In this document: piece by piece, positions 1 through 9,291 of the stretch
Position numbering within the stretch: position 1 is the stretch's first letter
How the letters are laid out: every line of letters starts with the position of its first letter
Assembly (NCBI RefSeq): GCF_001700325.1
Contig: NZ_MATO01000066.1
Coordinates: forward strand, 1 to 39,554
Direction: 5' to 3'
DNA length: 39,554 nucleotides
Origin: Caryophanon latum
GTDB lineage: Bacteria; Bacillota; Bacilli; Bacillales_A; Planococcaceae
The notes under the pieces: generated by a model
The model's input: the letters and a program-made list of their open reading frames with translations, nothing else
Databases searched by the model: none
Told to the model about the DNA's origin: nothing
Position numbers and translations under genes: made by a program

Positions 1-391
1 TCCTACGTCGCGGCTTACGGGGTCTTGAGGCACGAGCTTTTCCCCAAGGAGTCTCGCCGCACGCTCCCAAGCCACTACAATGCTGCATTCATGTCAGTTT
101 TGCTACTGAAAACAACAGATTCAGCTTTATAAAAATGGCTAATCAACAGACCTGTTTTTTATTGTTATGTTTCATCATCGTAAGCTACAGTTGACGCATA
201 ATGGCTGCTGAAACGAGAGGCGGACTCCACCGAAAATAGCGAAAGTTTCTTTGGCGACGAGTAACCGCAGGAGCACATGTTTTTCTGTCTCGAGTAATCG
301 CAGAGACAAAGCGAGCCGCAATACGCTCCTGCCAGTTCATTTCAACACGCTTGCCATTTTTACGTTTTTTACAAATCTATGTAAACAAAAG
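1..391. repeat. Intergenic dispersed repeat, copy A
   Basis: This stretch beyond the end of tlyA holds no convincing gene. Bases 48-154 closely match 9412-9517 upstream of glpD (shared core TCTCGCCGCACGCT, then TGCTGCATTCA, then TTGCTACT). Bases 291-354, read on the minus strand, match 9292-9366 (shared CTCGCTTT and TTACTCG words). The two modules are therefore present in both places but with opposite relative orientation. Bases 10-14 and 56-60 (GCGGC/GCCGC) can close a hairpin with GGGG/CCCC inside. The wording resembles intergenic repeats I recall from other Bacillales, but I cannot verify that here. The window begins inside or next to the element. Confidence 0.75.
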
Positions 392-424
392 AAAAAACAC
401 GCCTCAACGTGTGAGGTCGTGTTA
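392..424 (-). terminator. Rho-independent terminator of the tlyA operon
   Basis: An inverted repeat pairs AACACG-CCTCA (396-406) with TGAGG-T-CGTGTT (412-423), leaving one bulged base. It is followed on the minus strand by a run of T (complement of 392-397). The tlyA stop codon (422-424) lies in the stem, so the hairpin forms at the very end of the coding region. Confidence 0.75.
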
Positions 425-1240
425 TTTCAAGTCACTATGTGCAGCCTTTACGAGTGCTTCAAAGTTTGTATACGGTTCTAGCTGTTCGCCGTCTTTTCGG
501 TTCACTAAATGGAATAAAAATTCGATGTTCCCTTCGCCACCTGTAATTGGTGAAAACGATGCATCCTTCACGACAAAGCCGATTTCCGTTGCCATTTTAG
601 CTGTCTGCTCAAGTACAGCTAAATGCGTTTTCGGATCGCGCACGATGCCACCTTTGCCGACGTTATCCTTACCTGCTTCAAACTGCGGCTTTACAAGTGC
701 CATGACGTCGCCACCTGGTACGAGCACCGTCTTTAACACCGGTAAAATAAGCGATAAAGAAATGAACGATACGTCAATCGTCGCAAACTCCGGTAAGCCT
801 TCCACTAAATCTTCTGGCTTCGTATAGCGGAAGTTCGTCTTCTCCATTACCGTTACGCGCTCGTCGGAACGAATTTTCCAAGCAAGCTGGTTCGAGCCAA
901 CGTCAAGCGCATAACAATGACGCGCGCCGTTTTGTAATGCGCAGTCCGTAAAGCCACCTGTTGATGAGCCGATATCGAGCATTAATTTTCCGTCTACGCT
1001 CATATCAAAAATTTCTAATGCTTTTTCTAGCTTCAGTCCACCACGGCTAACGTATTTTAGCTGTGAGCCTTTTACTTGAAGCGGCGCATCGACGGCGATT
1101 TTTTCGCCCGCCTTGTCAATGCGTACTTCGTTTGTAAAGACTAAACCGGCCATAATGGCGCGCTTTGCTTTTTCACGTGTTTCACATAATCCACGCTCAA
1201 CAAGCATAATGTCTACGCGCTCTTTCGGTGTTTTCGTCAT
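422..1240 (-). CDS. tlyA: TlyA-family rRNA 2'-O-methyltransferase (hemolysin A-like)
   Basis: The product is 272 residues, the usual length for the family (B. subtilis YqxC). An N-terminal S4 RNA-binding domain (about residues 8-65, RVDIMLVERGL and the YVSRGGLKLEKAL segment) precedes an FtsJ/RrmJ-like SAM methyltransferase domain. The SAM-binding motif LDIGSSTGGFTD is visible near residue 90, and the VKPQFEAG motif typical of TlyA lies in the C-terminal half. Family members 2'-O-methylate cytidines in rRNA; the older hemolysin label is not supported by the sequence. The gene starts 2 nt after the dxs stop and is the last gene of the xseA-to-tlyA run. In Bacillus argR (ahrC) and recN follow; neither is within the window. 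Confidence 0.93.
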   Translation of the reverse strand: MTKTPKERVDIMLVERGLCETREKAKRAIMAGLVFTNEVRIDKAGEKIAVDAPLQVKGSQLKYVSRGGLKLEKALEIFDMSVDGKLMLDIGSSTGGFTDCALQNGARHCYALDVGSNQLAWKIRSDERVTVMEKTNFRYTKPEDLVEGLPEFATIDVSFISLSLILPVLKTVLVPGGDVMALVKPQFEAGKDNVGKGGIVRDPKTHLAVLEQTAKMATEIGFVVKDASFSPITGGEGNIEFLFHLVNRKDGEQLEPYTNFEALVKAAHSDLK

Positions 1241-1242
1241 AA

Positions 1243-3138
1243 TTATGATTGCCCTACTTTTTCTGTATGATTCACGAGCAGCTCGATGCGTTTGACCGCT
1301 TCTTCTGTCGTTACATTAATTTCTGCTAATAGTTCTGGTACGTCGCCGTGCTCGATAAACTGATCGGGAATACCCATTCGGTCAATCGTCGCATGAAGAC
1401 GCTCATCGTTCATAAACTCAAGCACGAAGCTACCGAAGCCACCTTGTAACGCTGATTCCTCAATCGTTAAAATCGGGAGCTTGCGACTTACAAGGTCACG
1501 TAACATCGCCTCGTCAAGCGGCTTAATGAAACGTGCGTTCACGACTTCTACATCGATGCCTTTTTGTGCTAATTGCTCCGCAGCTTCTAACGCCATCGGA
1601 ATTGTCGTACCGAACGTTAAAATGGCAGCTTTCGTCCCTTTACGCAACACTTCCCATGAACCGATTGGAATTGGTGTTAACTCCGCATCCATCGGTACAC
1701 CGTAGCCATTGCCGCGCGGGTAACGAATCGCAATTGGACCGTCATCGTACGCAAGCGCTGTTTTCACCATATGTTGCCCTTCGTTTTCGTCTTTCGGCAT
1801 CATAAGTACGATGTTTGGCATATGGCGTAAAAATGAAATATCAAATACACCTTGATGCGTTTCACCGTCTGCTCCAACAAGCCCTGCGCGGTCGATGCCG
1901 ATCACAACGTTTAAGTTCGGACGTGCAATGTCATGTAGCACTTGGTCGTACGCACGCTGTAAAAACGTTGAGTAAATCGATAAAAACGGCTTCATTTTTT
2001 GCGTCGCTAAGCCTGCTGCCATCGTTGCGGCGTGCTGTTCGGCAATGCCGACGTCGTAAAAGCGCTCTGGGTAATCGCTGCGAATACCTTCAAGCTTTGA
2101 ACCGACTGGCATCGCAGGGGTAATAACGGCAATGCGTTCGTCGTGTGCCATTTCTTTGCGCACCGTTTCAGCGATTAATGCTGACCAACCTGGACCTTTT
2201 GCGGCAGATTTCACGAAGTCGCCTGTTTCGATTTTGTATGGACCGGTACCGTGCCAATTGCCGATCGTATCATCTTCAGCTGGCTTGTAACCTTTCCCTT
2301 TTTTCGTTAATACGTGTACAAGTACTGGACCTTTTACTTTTTTCGCGTATTCTAAATGATGCTCTAACGCTTCGAAATCATGTCCATCAATCGGCCCTAA
2401 ATATTTAAAGCCCATCTCCTCGAAAAACACGCCTGAAACGACTAAATATTTTAACGAGTCTTTTACGCGCTCCGCTGTTGATGCTAATTTATCACCGACA
2501 ACTGGAATTTTTTGCATTAATGATTCAAGCTCTTCTTTTGCCTTTGAATAATCGCGCGACGTACGTAAGCGACCTAATACACTATGGAGCGCACCGACGT
2601 TTGGCGCAATCGACATTTCATTATCGTTTAAAATAACGATCATATTCGTTTTTTCATGACCAATATGGTTTAAAGCCTCCAGCGCCATCCCCCCGGTAAG
2701 CGCGCCGTCTCCAATAATTGGTACTACATAATTCGATTCCTTTTTGATGTCACGTGCTGCAGCCATGCCCATTGCAGCTGAAAGTGATGTCGAGCTATGA
2801 CCTGTTTCCCATTCGTCATGCTCACTTTCAATGAGTTTTGGGAAGCCACATAAGCCTTTATATTGGCGAAGTGTATCAAATTGCGCTGCACGCCCTGTTA
2901 AAATTTTATGCACGTACGCTTGATGTCCAACGTCCCATAAAAACTTATCTGCTGGGCTATCAAACACTTTATGAAGCGCAATCGTCAATTCTACTACACC
3001 TAAGTTTGGACCAATGTGACCACCTGTTACAGAGCATTTTTCAATTAAAAACTTGCGTACATCTGCTGCAAGCGCTGTTAATTGTTCATGATTTAGCTCT
3101 TTCAAAAAGGATGGACTAGTAATCGTCGTTAAATCCAT
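1243..3138 (-). CDS. dxs: 1-deoxy-D-xylulose-5-phosphate synthase
   Basis: The product of 631 residues makes DXP from pyruvate and glyceraldehyde 3-phosphate, the entry step of the MEP isoprenoid pathway. The thiamine-diphosphate motif begins [14 protein letters not shown] and ends near [13 protein letters not shown]. The transketolase-like central and C-terminal domains follow, with [15 protein letters not shown] and RYPRGNG. An upstream ATG at 3207 is possible, but 3138 is preferred: the protein then begins MDLTTITSP like its relatives and has AAAGGTG about 10 nt upstream. It is followed directly by tlyA and preceded, 134 nt away, by ispA, which supplies the next prenyl-chain step. Confidence 0.96.
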   Translation of the reverse strand: MDLTTITSPSFLKELNHEQLTALAADVRKFLIEKCSVTGGHIGPNLGVVELTIALHKVFDSPADKFLWDVGHQAYVHKILTGRAAQFDTLRQYKGLCGFPKLIESEHDEWETGHSSTSLSAAMGMAAARDIKKESNYVVPIIGDGALTGGMALEALNHIGHEKTNMIVILNDNEMSIAPNVGALHSVLGRLRTSRDYSKAKEELESLMQKIPVVGDKLASTAERVKDSLKYLVVSGVFFEEMGFKYLGPIDGHDFEALEHHLEYAKKVKGPVLVHVLTKKGKGYKPAEDDTIGNWHGTGPYKIETGDFVKSAAKGPGWSALIAETVRKEMAHDERIAVITPAMPVGSKLEGIRSDYPERFYDVGIAEQHAATMAAGLATQKMKPFLSIYSTFLQRAYDQVLHDIARPNLNVVIGIDRAGLVGADGETHQGVFDISFLRHMPNIVLMMPKDENEGQHMVKTALAYDDGPIAIRYPRGNGYGVPMDAELTPIPIGSWEVLRKGTKAAILTFGTTIPMALEAAEQLAQKGIDVEVVNARFIKPLDEAMLRDLVSRKLPILTIEESALQGGFGSFVLEFMNDERLHATIDRMGIPDQFIEHGDVPELLAEINVTTEEAVKRIELLVNHTEKVGQS

Positions 3139-3272
3139 CTCTTCACACACCTTTACTGTTGAATTCCTTATAGCTGTCATTTCCCCTATTATAACAGTGA
3201 TAATCACATACTAAAAGTGTTTCACTTTTAAATTCGCGACATCCTACTTATTCATGACGTCGTTTTCCGTTT

Positions 3273-4151
3273 TTAGTTCGTACGTTTTACAATATATGCT
3301 GCAAACTGCTGTAGCAACGTCGTATCCGCTGACACATGCTGTAATGCGGCAATCGCCTGTTCAAAGTGATCGTTTAGCTTTTCCTTCGCGCCTTGTAACG
3401 TTAAAAGCGCTGGATATGTGCTTTTTTCACTAACAACGTCTTTTCCTGCCGTTTTGCCGAGTTGTTCTGTTGTACCTTCAATGTCTAAAATATCATCTTG
3501 AATTTGGAAAGCTAAGCCGATATGATGCGCGTAATTGACAAGCGCTTGACGCGTTTGCTCGTCCGCCTGTGCTAAAATCGCACTAGACTCGATGCTAAAG
3601 CGCAGCAACGCACCTGTTTTGTTTACATGCACACGTTCAAGCTCCTGTAAGTTTAGCGAGCGTTTTTCGCCTTCCATATCAAGCACTTGTCCGCCGACCA
3701 TCCCTTCAGCACCTGCCGTATCGCTTAACAACGTAATTAAGTCGATTTTCACTTGTGCTGGTGCGTCCATGCGCGCGATGATGCCGAAACATAAAGAGTT
3801 TAACGCATCTCCTGCTAATACTGCAACATCTTCCCCGTAAACTTTATGATTTGTCGGCTTGCCGCGACGGAAATCATCGTTATCCATGCACGGTAAATCA
3901 TCATGAATAAGTGAATATGTATGCATCATTTCAATAGCGCTTGCAATCGGTAAACCTTTCGTCACATCTTGTTCAAATAAGCTAAGCACCGCTAGCACAT
4001 AAAGTGGACGTACGCGCTTACCACCTGCATCAAGTGAATATTGCATCGATTCTTTTATTGACTCTGGCCCTTGTAGGCGTGAAATTTCACCGCGCATATG
4101 CTCCTCAATTTGCGGTACATACGTCGCAATAAACTGCTGTAATTGTTGCAT
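3273..4151 (-). CDS. ispA: Farnesyl diphosphate synthase / geranyltranstransferase
   Basis: The 292-residue protein condenses IPP with DMAPP/GPP to farnesyl diphosphate, feeding undecaprenyl phosphate, menaquinone and other isoprenoids. The first Asp-rich motif DDLPCMDNDD and the second DDILD are both intact, and GGKRVRP and the GQVLDMEGE region fit class I all-trans prenyltransferases. The ribosome-binding site AAGGGAG overlaps the end of xseB, so the two genes are translationally close. The order xseA-xseB-ispA-dxs-tlyA is the standard Bacillales arrangement. Confidence 0.96.
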   Translation of the reverse strand: MQQLQQFIATYVPQIEEHMRGEISRLQGPESIKESMQYSLDAGGKRVRPLYVLAVLSLFEQDVTKGLPIASAIEMMHTYSLIHDDLPCMDNDDFRRGKPTNHKVYGEDVAVLAGDALNSLCFGIIARMDAPAQVKIDLITLLSDTAGAEGMVGGQVLDMEGEKRSLNLQELERVHVNKTGALLRFSIESSAILAQADEQTRQALVNYAHHIGLAFQIQDDILDIEGTTEQLGKTAGKDVVSEKSTYPALLTLQGAKEKLNDHFEQAIAALQHVSADTTLLQQFAAYIVKRTN

Positions 4152-4154
4152 TTT

Positions 4155-4385
4155 TTATTCTCCCTTCACCGTGTTCAACGATGTTTCTTGACCGTTACGA
4201 TCGACTAGTGTAATTAATTGTTGCTCCGCTTTTTGTAGCGTTTCGTGACAGTTTTTCGATAGCGTCATGCCGCGCTTATATAATTCAATCGCTTCCTCTA
4301 ATGGTACATTTCCTTGCTCGAGTAAACGAACAACTTCCTCTAACTGCTCCATTGATTGCTCAAAAGATTGTGCTTTCTTTGCCAT
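4155..4385 (-). CDS. xseB: Exodeoxyribonuclease VII small subunit
   Basis: This 76-residue protein is the small subunit that binds XseA to form exonuclease VII, a single-strand-specific nuclease. The family signature is clear: SFEQSMEQLEEVVRLLEQG near the start, followed by PLEEAIELYKRGMTL. It is almost wholly helical. It begins 2 nt after the xseA stop with a strong AAGGAGGAG ribosome-binding site inside the end of xseA, consistent with stoichiometric co-translation. Confidence 0.96.
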   Translation of the reverse strand: MAKKAQSFEQSMEQLEEVVRLLEQGNVPLEEAIELYKRGMTLSKNCHETLQKAEQQLITLVDRNGQETSLNTVKGE

Positions 4386-4387
4386 TA

Positions 4388-5722
4388 CTACTCCTCCTTT
4401 TGCGTACTTGTAACGTCCGCATACACGGTGCCGTCCTTCATCGCAATGCGAATGGCATCCCCTTGCTGTAAATCGCTAACAGACGTTACGAGGCGCTCCT
4501 CCTGATAAATTGCCGCAAAGCCGCGCGTCAAAATTTGAAGCGGATTCAATGCCTCAAGTGTTCGCACTGCCGTTGTAAACTGCTGCTCTTTCATGCGTAC
4601 ATGTTGCATCATCGCCTGCTGCAAGCGATGCGTATAGTCGTCTGCTCGCTGCTTTTGTAGCGTCACATCAGGCTTTTCATATGCAAACTTTTGTGCAAGC
4701 GTTTCATAACGCTGCTTCGCCTGCATCATATGAATCGTCATGCGCTGTTCCAACTGCTCTTCACGCTGCACAAGTCGCTCAATAAACGGGCGATATAAGC
4801 GCTCAGGCTGTGCTAGCGGATACGATTGCTGCAAGCGCGTTAAACGAGCACGCTCATGTGTTAAGCGCGCATTCATCATTTGCTGCATTTGTGCTTGGTA
4901 CGTCAAAATTGTATGCAGTACGTCTCGCTCGTTCGGCACGGCAAGTTCTGCTGCTGCAGTCGGCGTCGGTGCGCGTAAATCTGCTACAAAGTCCGCTATT
5001 GTCGTATCGGTTTCATGCCCGACTGCTGAAATAATGGGAATGCGACTAGCAAAAATAGCACGCGCTACAACTTCTTCATTAAACGCCCATAAATCTTCAA
5101 TCGAGCCACCGCCACGCCCAACAATGAGCACATCACAAAGCGCCTCATCATTTGCACGCTCCACATTTCCGGCAATTGACTGCGCAGCACCTGTTCCTTG
5201 CACGAGCGTTTCGTAAATGCGAATATGCGCTTTCGGGAAACGTCGCTGCAGCGTCGTACAAATATCGCGCACCGCCGCACCTGTTGATGCCGTAATAACA
5301 CCGATCGTTGCTGGCATGCGCGGAATTGGTTGCTTAAAGCGCGAGTCAAACAAACCTTCCTTTTGTAGCGCTTCCTTTAGCTGATTAAACGCTAAAAATA
5401 AGCCGCCAACACCATCTGGCTCCATCGACTGAACGTATAGCTGGTAATCACCTCGCGCCTCGTACACCGTCACTTCACTGCGCAGTAGCACTTGCATGCC
5501 GTCCTCTGGTATAAACGCTAAGTTGCTCGCCTGCGCTCGAAACATGACGGCTCGCATTTGCGCACAGTCGTCTTTTAACGTGAAATAAATATGACCGGAC
5601 GTATGGATTTTCACGTTTGAGAGCTCACCTTTAACATATACATCTTTTAAATGTGGGTCGGCATCAAATTTATATTTAATATATTTCGTTAACGCTTGCA
5701 CAGTTAAAAATTTTGATGACAT
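4388..5722 (-). CDS. xseA: Exodeoxyribonuclease VII large subunit
   Basis: The 444-residue catalytic subunit degrades single-stranded DNA in both directions. The N-terminal OB-fold domain (about residues 5-100) includes YVKGELSNVK and GHIYFTLKD. The catalytic region shows GRGGGSIEDLWAFN and AVGHETDTTIADFVADLRAPTP, the hallmark motifs of the family. A long helical coiled-coil region and a C-terminal segment with NPLQILTRGFA follow. The start is preceded by a G-rich site (GGGGGGA) 5 nt upstream. It heads the run xseA-xseB-ispA-dxs-tlyA. Confidence 0.96.
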   Translation of the reverse strand: MSSKFLTVQALTKYIKYKFDADPHLKDVYVKGELSNVKIHTSGHIYFTLKDDCAQMRAVMFRAQASNLAFIPEDGMQVLLRSEVTVYEARGDYQLYVQSMEPDGVGGLFLAFNQLKEALQKEGLFDSRFKQPIPRMPATIGVITASTGAAVRDICTTLQRRFPKAHIRIYETLVQGTGAAQSIAGNVERANDEALCDVLIVGRGGGSIEDLWAFNEEVVARAIFASRIPIISAVGHETDTTIADFVADLRAPTPTAAAELAVPNERDVLHTILTYQAQMQQMMNARLTHERARLTRLQQSYPLAQPERLYRPFIERLVQREEQLEQRMTIHMMQAKQRYETLAQKFAYEKPDVTLQKQRADDYTHRLQQAMMQHVRMKEQQFTTAVRTLEALNPLQILTRGFAAIYQEERLVTSVSDLQQGDAIRIAMKDGTVYADVTSTQKEE

Positions 5723-5975
5723 GCCATCCCCCCACTTCTTTGATGTTTCTACTACATAGATCGAACTTTTGAATATGATACGAGAAAGGAATCGTTCTGA
5801 CGTGTAGGCGGCGACTTTTGCTGGACAAAACCGAGGTCGCGTCTATGCGACAACGCCTTTATGACCGACATTGAAAAGCGTCCACCGAAACAAAAGAACA
5901 GTTACCATATTAAGTTCAATGTATATATTTATTTTTACTCGATTCATTCAATCGCTATTCCATTATACAAAAAAT
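5723..5975. other. Intergenic region between xseA and the folD terminator
   Basis: About 250 nt with no credible gene. It must hold the promoter of the xseA operon, but I see no clear -35/-10 pair on the minus strand. A short hairpin GTCGC/GCGAC occurs near 5836-5851. The words around 5875 (TCCACCGAAA) also occur at 227-236 in the repeat region, but too little is shared to call another copy. Confidence 0.4.
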
Positions 5976-6020
5976 AAAAGGGTTGTGCTAAACGGAATCC
6001 CCTTTAGCACAACCCTTTTT
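5976..6020 (-). terminator. Strong terminator downstream of folD
   Basis: A 17-bp perfect stem pairs AAAAGGGTTGTGCTAAA (5976-5992) with its complement ending near 6018, around a short loop. A-runs on the left and T-runs on the right mean it could act in both directions. It lies 77 nt beyond the folD stop. Confidence 0.88.
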
Positions 6021-6096
6021 ATTCAATTCGTTACAAGTTGTTGTATTTCTACACAAAAACGTAACGACAATGACGTATTTATTGAACTTTTTGTTT

Positions 6097-6951
6097 TTAT
6101 TGCGCGCTTGCAATTTCTGCTGCTTGCACTGTGTTATAAAGTAACATCGTAATTGTCATCGGCCCAACGCCGCCTGGTACTGGTGTAATGTGTGAAGCAA
6201 TGCCATCTACGCTCGCGAAGTCTACGTCACCAACAAGCTTGTTGTTTTCGTCGCGGTTAATCCCAACGTCAATGACAACAGCGCCCTCTTTTACGTGCTC
6301 AGCTGTAATGAAGTTTGGACGACCTACTGCTGCGATAATAATATCCGCTTGCTTCGTATAAGATGGTAAATCGTTTGTTTTTGAGTGCGTGTACGTTACC
6401 GTCGCATCTTTTTGAAGCAATAATTGTCCCATCGGCTTACCAACGATGTGGCTGCGTCCAACGATGACCGCGTGCTTGCCTGCAACGTCAATGCCTGTAT
6501 ACTCAAGAAGCTTCATTACCCCAAAAGGCGTACAAGGTAAATATGTTTCTTGACCGAGCATCATTTTCCCAACGCTTACTGGGCTAAAGCCGTCAACGTC
6601 CTTTGCTGGGTCGATTGCCGCAATGATTGCGTCCTCATCAATTTGCTTCGGTAGTGGTAATTGCACTAAAATGCCGTGAATATCGTCACGACCGTTTAAC
6701 TTCTCGATTTCCGCAACAAGCTCTTCTTGCGTTGTTGCTGCATCTAGCTTCACTAGCTCTGAGAACATACCGATTGCTTCACAAGACTTTTGCTTGTTTG
6801 CTACGTATGTTTTTGACGCTGGGTTATCCCCAACTAACACAACCGCTAAGCCTGGTGTTAAACCATTTTGCTTTAACGTCTCTACTCGCTGTGCGATCGA
6901 CTCGCGAATTTGTTGACCAATTTCTTTACCATTAATAATTGCACTTGACAT
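6097..6951 (-). CDS. folD: Bifunctional methylenetetrahydrofolate dehydrogenase / cyclohydrolase
   Basis: FolD (284 residues) interconverts 5,10-methylene-THF, methenyl-THF and 10-formyl-THF. The family signatures are intact: a Lys-containing YVANKQKSCEAIGM segment, GILVQLPLPKQID, DKDVDGF, the Rossmann motif VVGRSHIVGKP and the C-terminal PVPGGVGPMT. The chosen ATG gives MSSAIINGKE at the N-terminus as in relatives, with GGAAGGAG upstream; an ATG 21 nt earlier overlaps that site. It lies 30 nt after nusB. Its one-carbon role complements the glycine-cleavage operon further right. Confidence 0.96.
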   Translation of the reverse strand: MSSAIINGKEIGQQIRESIAQRVETLKQNGLTPGLAVVLVGDNPASKTYVANKQKSCEAIGMFSELVKLDAATTQEELVAEIEKLNGRDDIHGILVQLPLPKQIDEDAIIAAIDPAKDVDGFSPVSVGKMMLGQETYLPCTPFGVMKLLEYTGIDVAGKHAVIVGRSHIVGKPMGQLLLQKDATVTYTHSKTNDLPSYTKQADIIIAAVGRPNFITAEHVKEGAVVIDVGINRDENNKLVGDVDFASVDGIASHITPVPGGVGPMTITMLLYNTVQAAEIASAQ

Positions 6952-6981
6952 GTTTGATGTTACTCCTTCCAATATTCAAAA

Positions 6982-7389
6982 CTACTTTGTTTCAATAAAT
7001 TTAGAAAGTACTCCATTTACGAACTTGCTTGATTTTTCATCACCAAATGTTTTCGCCAGCTCAATTGCCTCATTGACAACTACGCCATCTGGTGCATCGT
7101 TTGAAAATTGTAGCTCGTAAACTGCCATACGTAATACTGTACGTTCAATTTTCGGTAATCGGCTTAATGACCAATTTTCTAGCTTTGCTGATAATTGCTC
7201 ATCAATTGTTTCTTTATGTTCAGTTGTACCACGTACTAATTGCTCAAAAAATGCATCATATGCAGGTTGGGCTGCTTCTTCAAAAGAACGCTCAAGCGCA
7301 TGATTCATCGCCTCTTCAAGTAATAGCTCTGTGTTGTCTAGCTGAAACAATGCTTGCAACGCTTTTTGTCGCGCTTCATGTCGTTTCAT
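6982..7389 (-). CDS. nusB: Transcription antitermination factor NusB
   Basis: This 135-residue all-helical RNA-binding protein acts with NusE (S10) at boxA to promote antitermination of rRNA operons. The N-terminal MKRHEARQKALQALFQLD and C-terminal LAKTFGDEKSSKFVNGVL blocks are diagnostic. The ATG at 7389 is chosen because GGAGAG stands 6 nt upstream and the protein then has the usual length; the open frame extends further upstream without support. It precedes folD, as in Bacillus. Confidence 0.95.
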   Translation of the reverse strand: MKRHEARQKALQALFQLDNTELLLEEAMNHALERSFEEAAQPAYDAFFEQLVRGTTEHKETIDEQLSAKLENWSLSRLPKIERTVLRMAVYELQFSNDAPDGVVVNEAIELAKTFGDEKSSKFVNGVLSKFIETK

Positions 7390-7582
7390 CGAAAGCTCTC
7401 CTATCTTGTTAACATTCGTTTTTATCATAGCACATTTTTTATATGATAACAGTGCGTTGACGTAAATTTTCAAAAGTCCGTTTTAATTTAAGTGAAATGT
7501 GTGTCATTCTGTCGCTTAATGACAAATATCGAGCCTGTTATGTTGTCGCTCATCTACTGCTCGCTCGCCTCAATCGCATATT
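7390..7582. other. Intergenic region between glpD and nusB
   Basis: No gene is seen. The region should contain the nusB-folD promoter on the minus strand, because the glpD terminator lies just to its right. I could not assign convincing promoter boxes. Confidence 0.4.
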
Positions 7583-7624
7583 AAAAGCTGTGCCAATTGT
7601 CCATTCAGACGTGTAGCACAGCCC
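7583..7624 (-). terminator. Probable terminator downstream of glpD
   Basis: GCTGTGC (7587-7593) pairs with GCACAGC (7616-7622) around a 22-nt loop, followed on the minus strand by TTTTAA. The short stem and broken T-run make it a moderate candidate. Confidence 0.55.
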
Positions 7625-7632
7625 GTACTATT

Positions 7633-9258
7633 TTATGCTTTCGCAACAATAATCGCAGCTTCTAACGTTAGTCGGTGTGCCTCCTTGTCCTCGTCGCTAT
7701 AGTGTAGCTGCTCTGCCATGACGTGTAGCACCGCTTCCTTATAGCGCTCGACTGCTGGCAAATCGAAATAAATCATTCCTGTTCGGCGCACAAAAAAGTC
7801 CGCCGGTGTCATCGTCATTTCATACTCGATGCTATAACGTAATGCCGCATAAAGCGCCCGTGGCAATTCGCCTGCCTCTGCACCGCACGACATCACTTGC
7901 TCGACATTTGTGCCGTACATGCGCACGAGCCGCTCGCTTTCTTCTTCGCTATAGCCGTACGTCACGCCTCGCTCTGTCCATGTATTTACATATTGCTCAA
8001 AAAAGCGCGAGCCACTTAAATCGCCACCAGACAACGGCAAATGCTTCGTTACACAACGTCCGTATCGCTTAGCTGATTGCTGCTCTAAATCTTTCACGAG
8101 CACGTCGACTACTTTTTGCGCCATTTTACGATATCCTGTTAGCTTGCCGCCTGCTATCGTAATAACCGTTTCGCTCGTGCGCCAAATTTCGTCTTTCCGC
8201 GATATGTCAGAAGGGCTTTTCCCCTCCTCATGAATGAGCGGTCGCACCCCTGCCCACGTCGATTCAATGTGCGCATCAACTACGTGCGCATCTGGAAACA
8301 TGTACTGAATAGCTGCGAGCAAGTACGCGCGGTCTTCCGGATCTACTACAAGCTTTGTCGCATCGCCATTATAAAACGTATCGGTCGTGCCAACGTACAC
8401 TTTGTTGTCACGCGGAATCGCAAAAATCATCCGCCCGTCTGAATGATCAAAATAGACAGGCTGCTGAAGTGGAAAATGTGCAGCATCAATGACGACATGC
8501 ACCCCTTTTGTGAGCACTAAATGCTTACCTTCTACTTTTTCGACAAAGCTGCGCACCTCATCTACCCACGGACCAGCTGCGTTAATGACGCGCTTCGCTT
8601 TTAGTTTATACGTCGCGTCCGTTAAACAATCAGCTATCGTCACCGCAGTAAAGGCGATATTTTTTTCATCAATGGCGACTGCTTTTGCATAGTTTACCGC
8701 CTGAACACCGCGCATCACAGCCGCCTTTAACACTTCAATCGTCAAGCGTGCATCGTCCGTGCGATATTCAACGTACATGCCACCACCGACCAAACCATCC
8801 TTCTTTAACGTCGGCACGCGCGCGAGCACCTCGTCACTCGACAGCATCATTTTGCGCTCCTTACGCTTCACACCTGCTAAATAGTCATAAACGGTGAGCC
8901 CAAGTGCAGTCGTCGCCTTGTCAAACGTGCCATCTGTATAAAACGGTAGCAACATCCAAAGAGGCGTCGTGACGTGTGGTGCATTTTCATACACAACAGC
9001 ACGCTCTCGCCCTAGCTCTGCCACTTCCTTTATTTGTGCTTGCTTTAAATAGCGAAGGCCACCATGCACAAGCTTCGTTGAGCGGCTTGATGTTCCTTCT
9101 GCAAAATCTTGCATATCGACAAGTGCTACTTTCAAGCCACGTGTTACCGCATCGAGTGCGACACCAGCGCCGGTAATACCACCACCAATCACAACGACAT
9201 CATACAATTCTCCGTCCATTTGTTGTAATAATTGCGTACGCTCTTTACTCGAAAACAT
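7633..9258 (-). CDS. glpD: Aerobic glycerol-3-phosphate dehydrogenase
   Basis: This 541-residue FAD enzyme oxidises glycerol 3-phosphate to dihydroxyacetone phosphate at the membrane and passes electrons to quinone. The FAD-binding motif VVVIGGGITGAGVALDA lies at about residues 21-37, followed by GTSSRSTKLVHGGLRYL and WAGVRPLI, all typical of GlpD; the C-terminal helical domain is present. GAAGGAAGTGAG precedes the ATG. The gene interrupts the usual yqhY-nusB adjacency. A dispersed repeat, not an obvious GlpP-type antiterminator leader, occupies the upstream region, and no glpF, glpK or glpP is nearby. Confidence 0.95.
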   Translation of the reverse strand: MFSSKERTQLLQQMDGELYDVVVIGGGITGAGVALDAVTRGLKVALVDMQDFAEGTSSRSTKLVHGGLRYLKQAQIKEVAELGRERAVVYENAPHVTTPLWMLLPFYTDGTFDKATTALGLTVYDYLAGVKRKERKMMLSSDEVLARVPTLKKDGLVGGGMYVEYRTDDARLTIEVLKAAVMRGVQAVNYAKAVAIDEKNIAFTAVTIADCLTDATYKLKAKRVINAAGPWVDEVRSFVEKVEGKHLVLTKGVHVVIDAAHFPLQQPVYFDHSDGRMIFAIPRDNKVYVGTTDTFYNGDATKLVVDPEDRAYLLAAIQYMFPDAHVVDAHIESTWAGVRPLIHEEGKSPSDISRKDEIWRTSETVITIAGGKLTGYRKMAQKVVDVLVKDLEQQSAKRYGRCVTKHLPLSGGDLSGSRFFEQYVNTWTERGVTYGYSEEESERLVRMYGTNVEQVMSCGAEAGELPRALYAALRYSIEYEMTMTPADFFVRRTGMIYFDLPAVERYKEAVLHVMAEQLHYSDEDKEAHRLTLEAAIIVAKA

Positions 9259-9291
9259 TGTCTCACTTCCTTCACTCTTAATCTACCTTCC

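Noticed and set aside
251-481. Short plus-strand frame in the left intergenic region
   Set aside because: It runs into the antisense of tlyA and overlaps repeat modules; no start signals.
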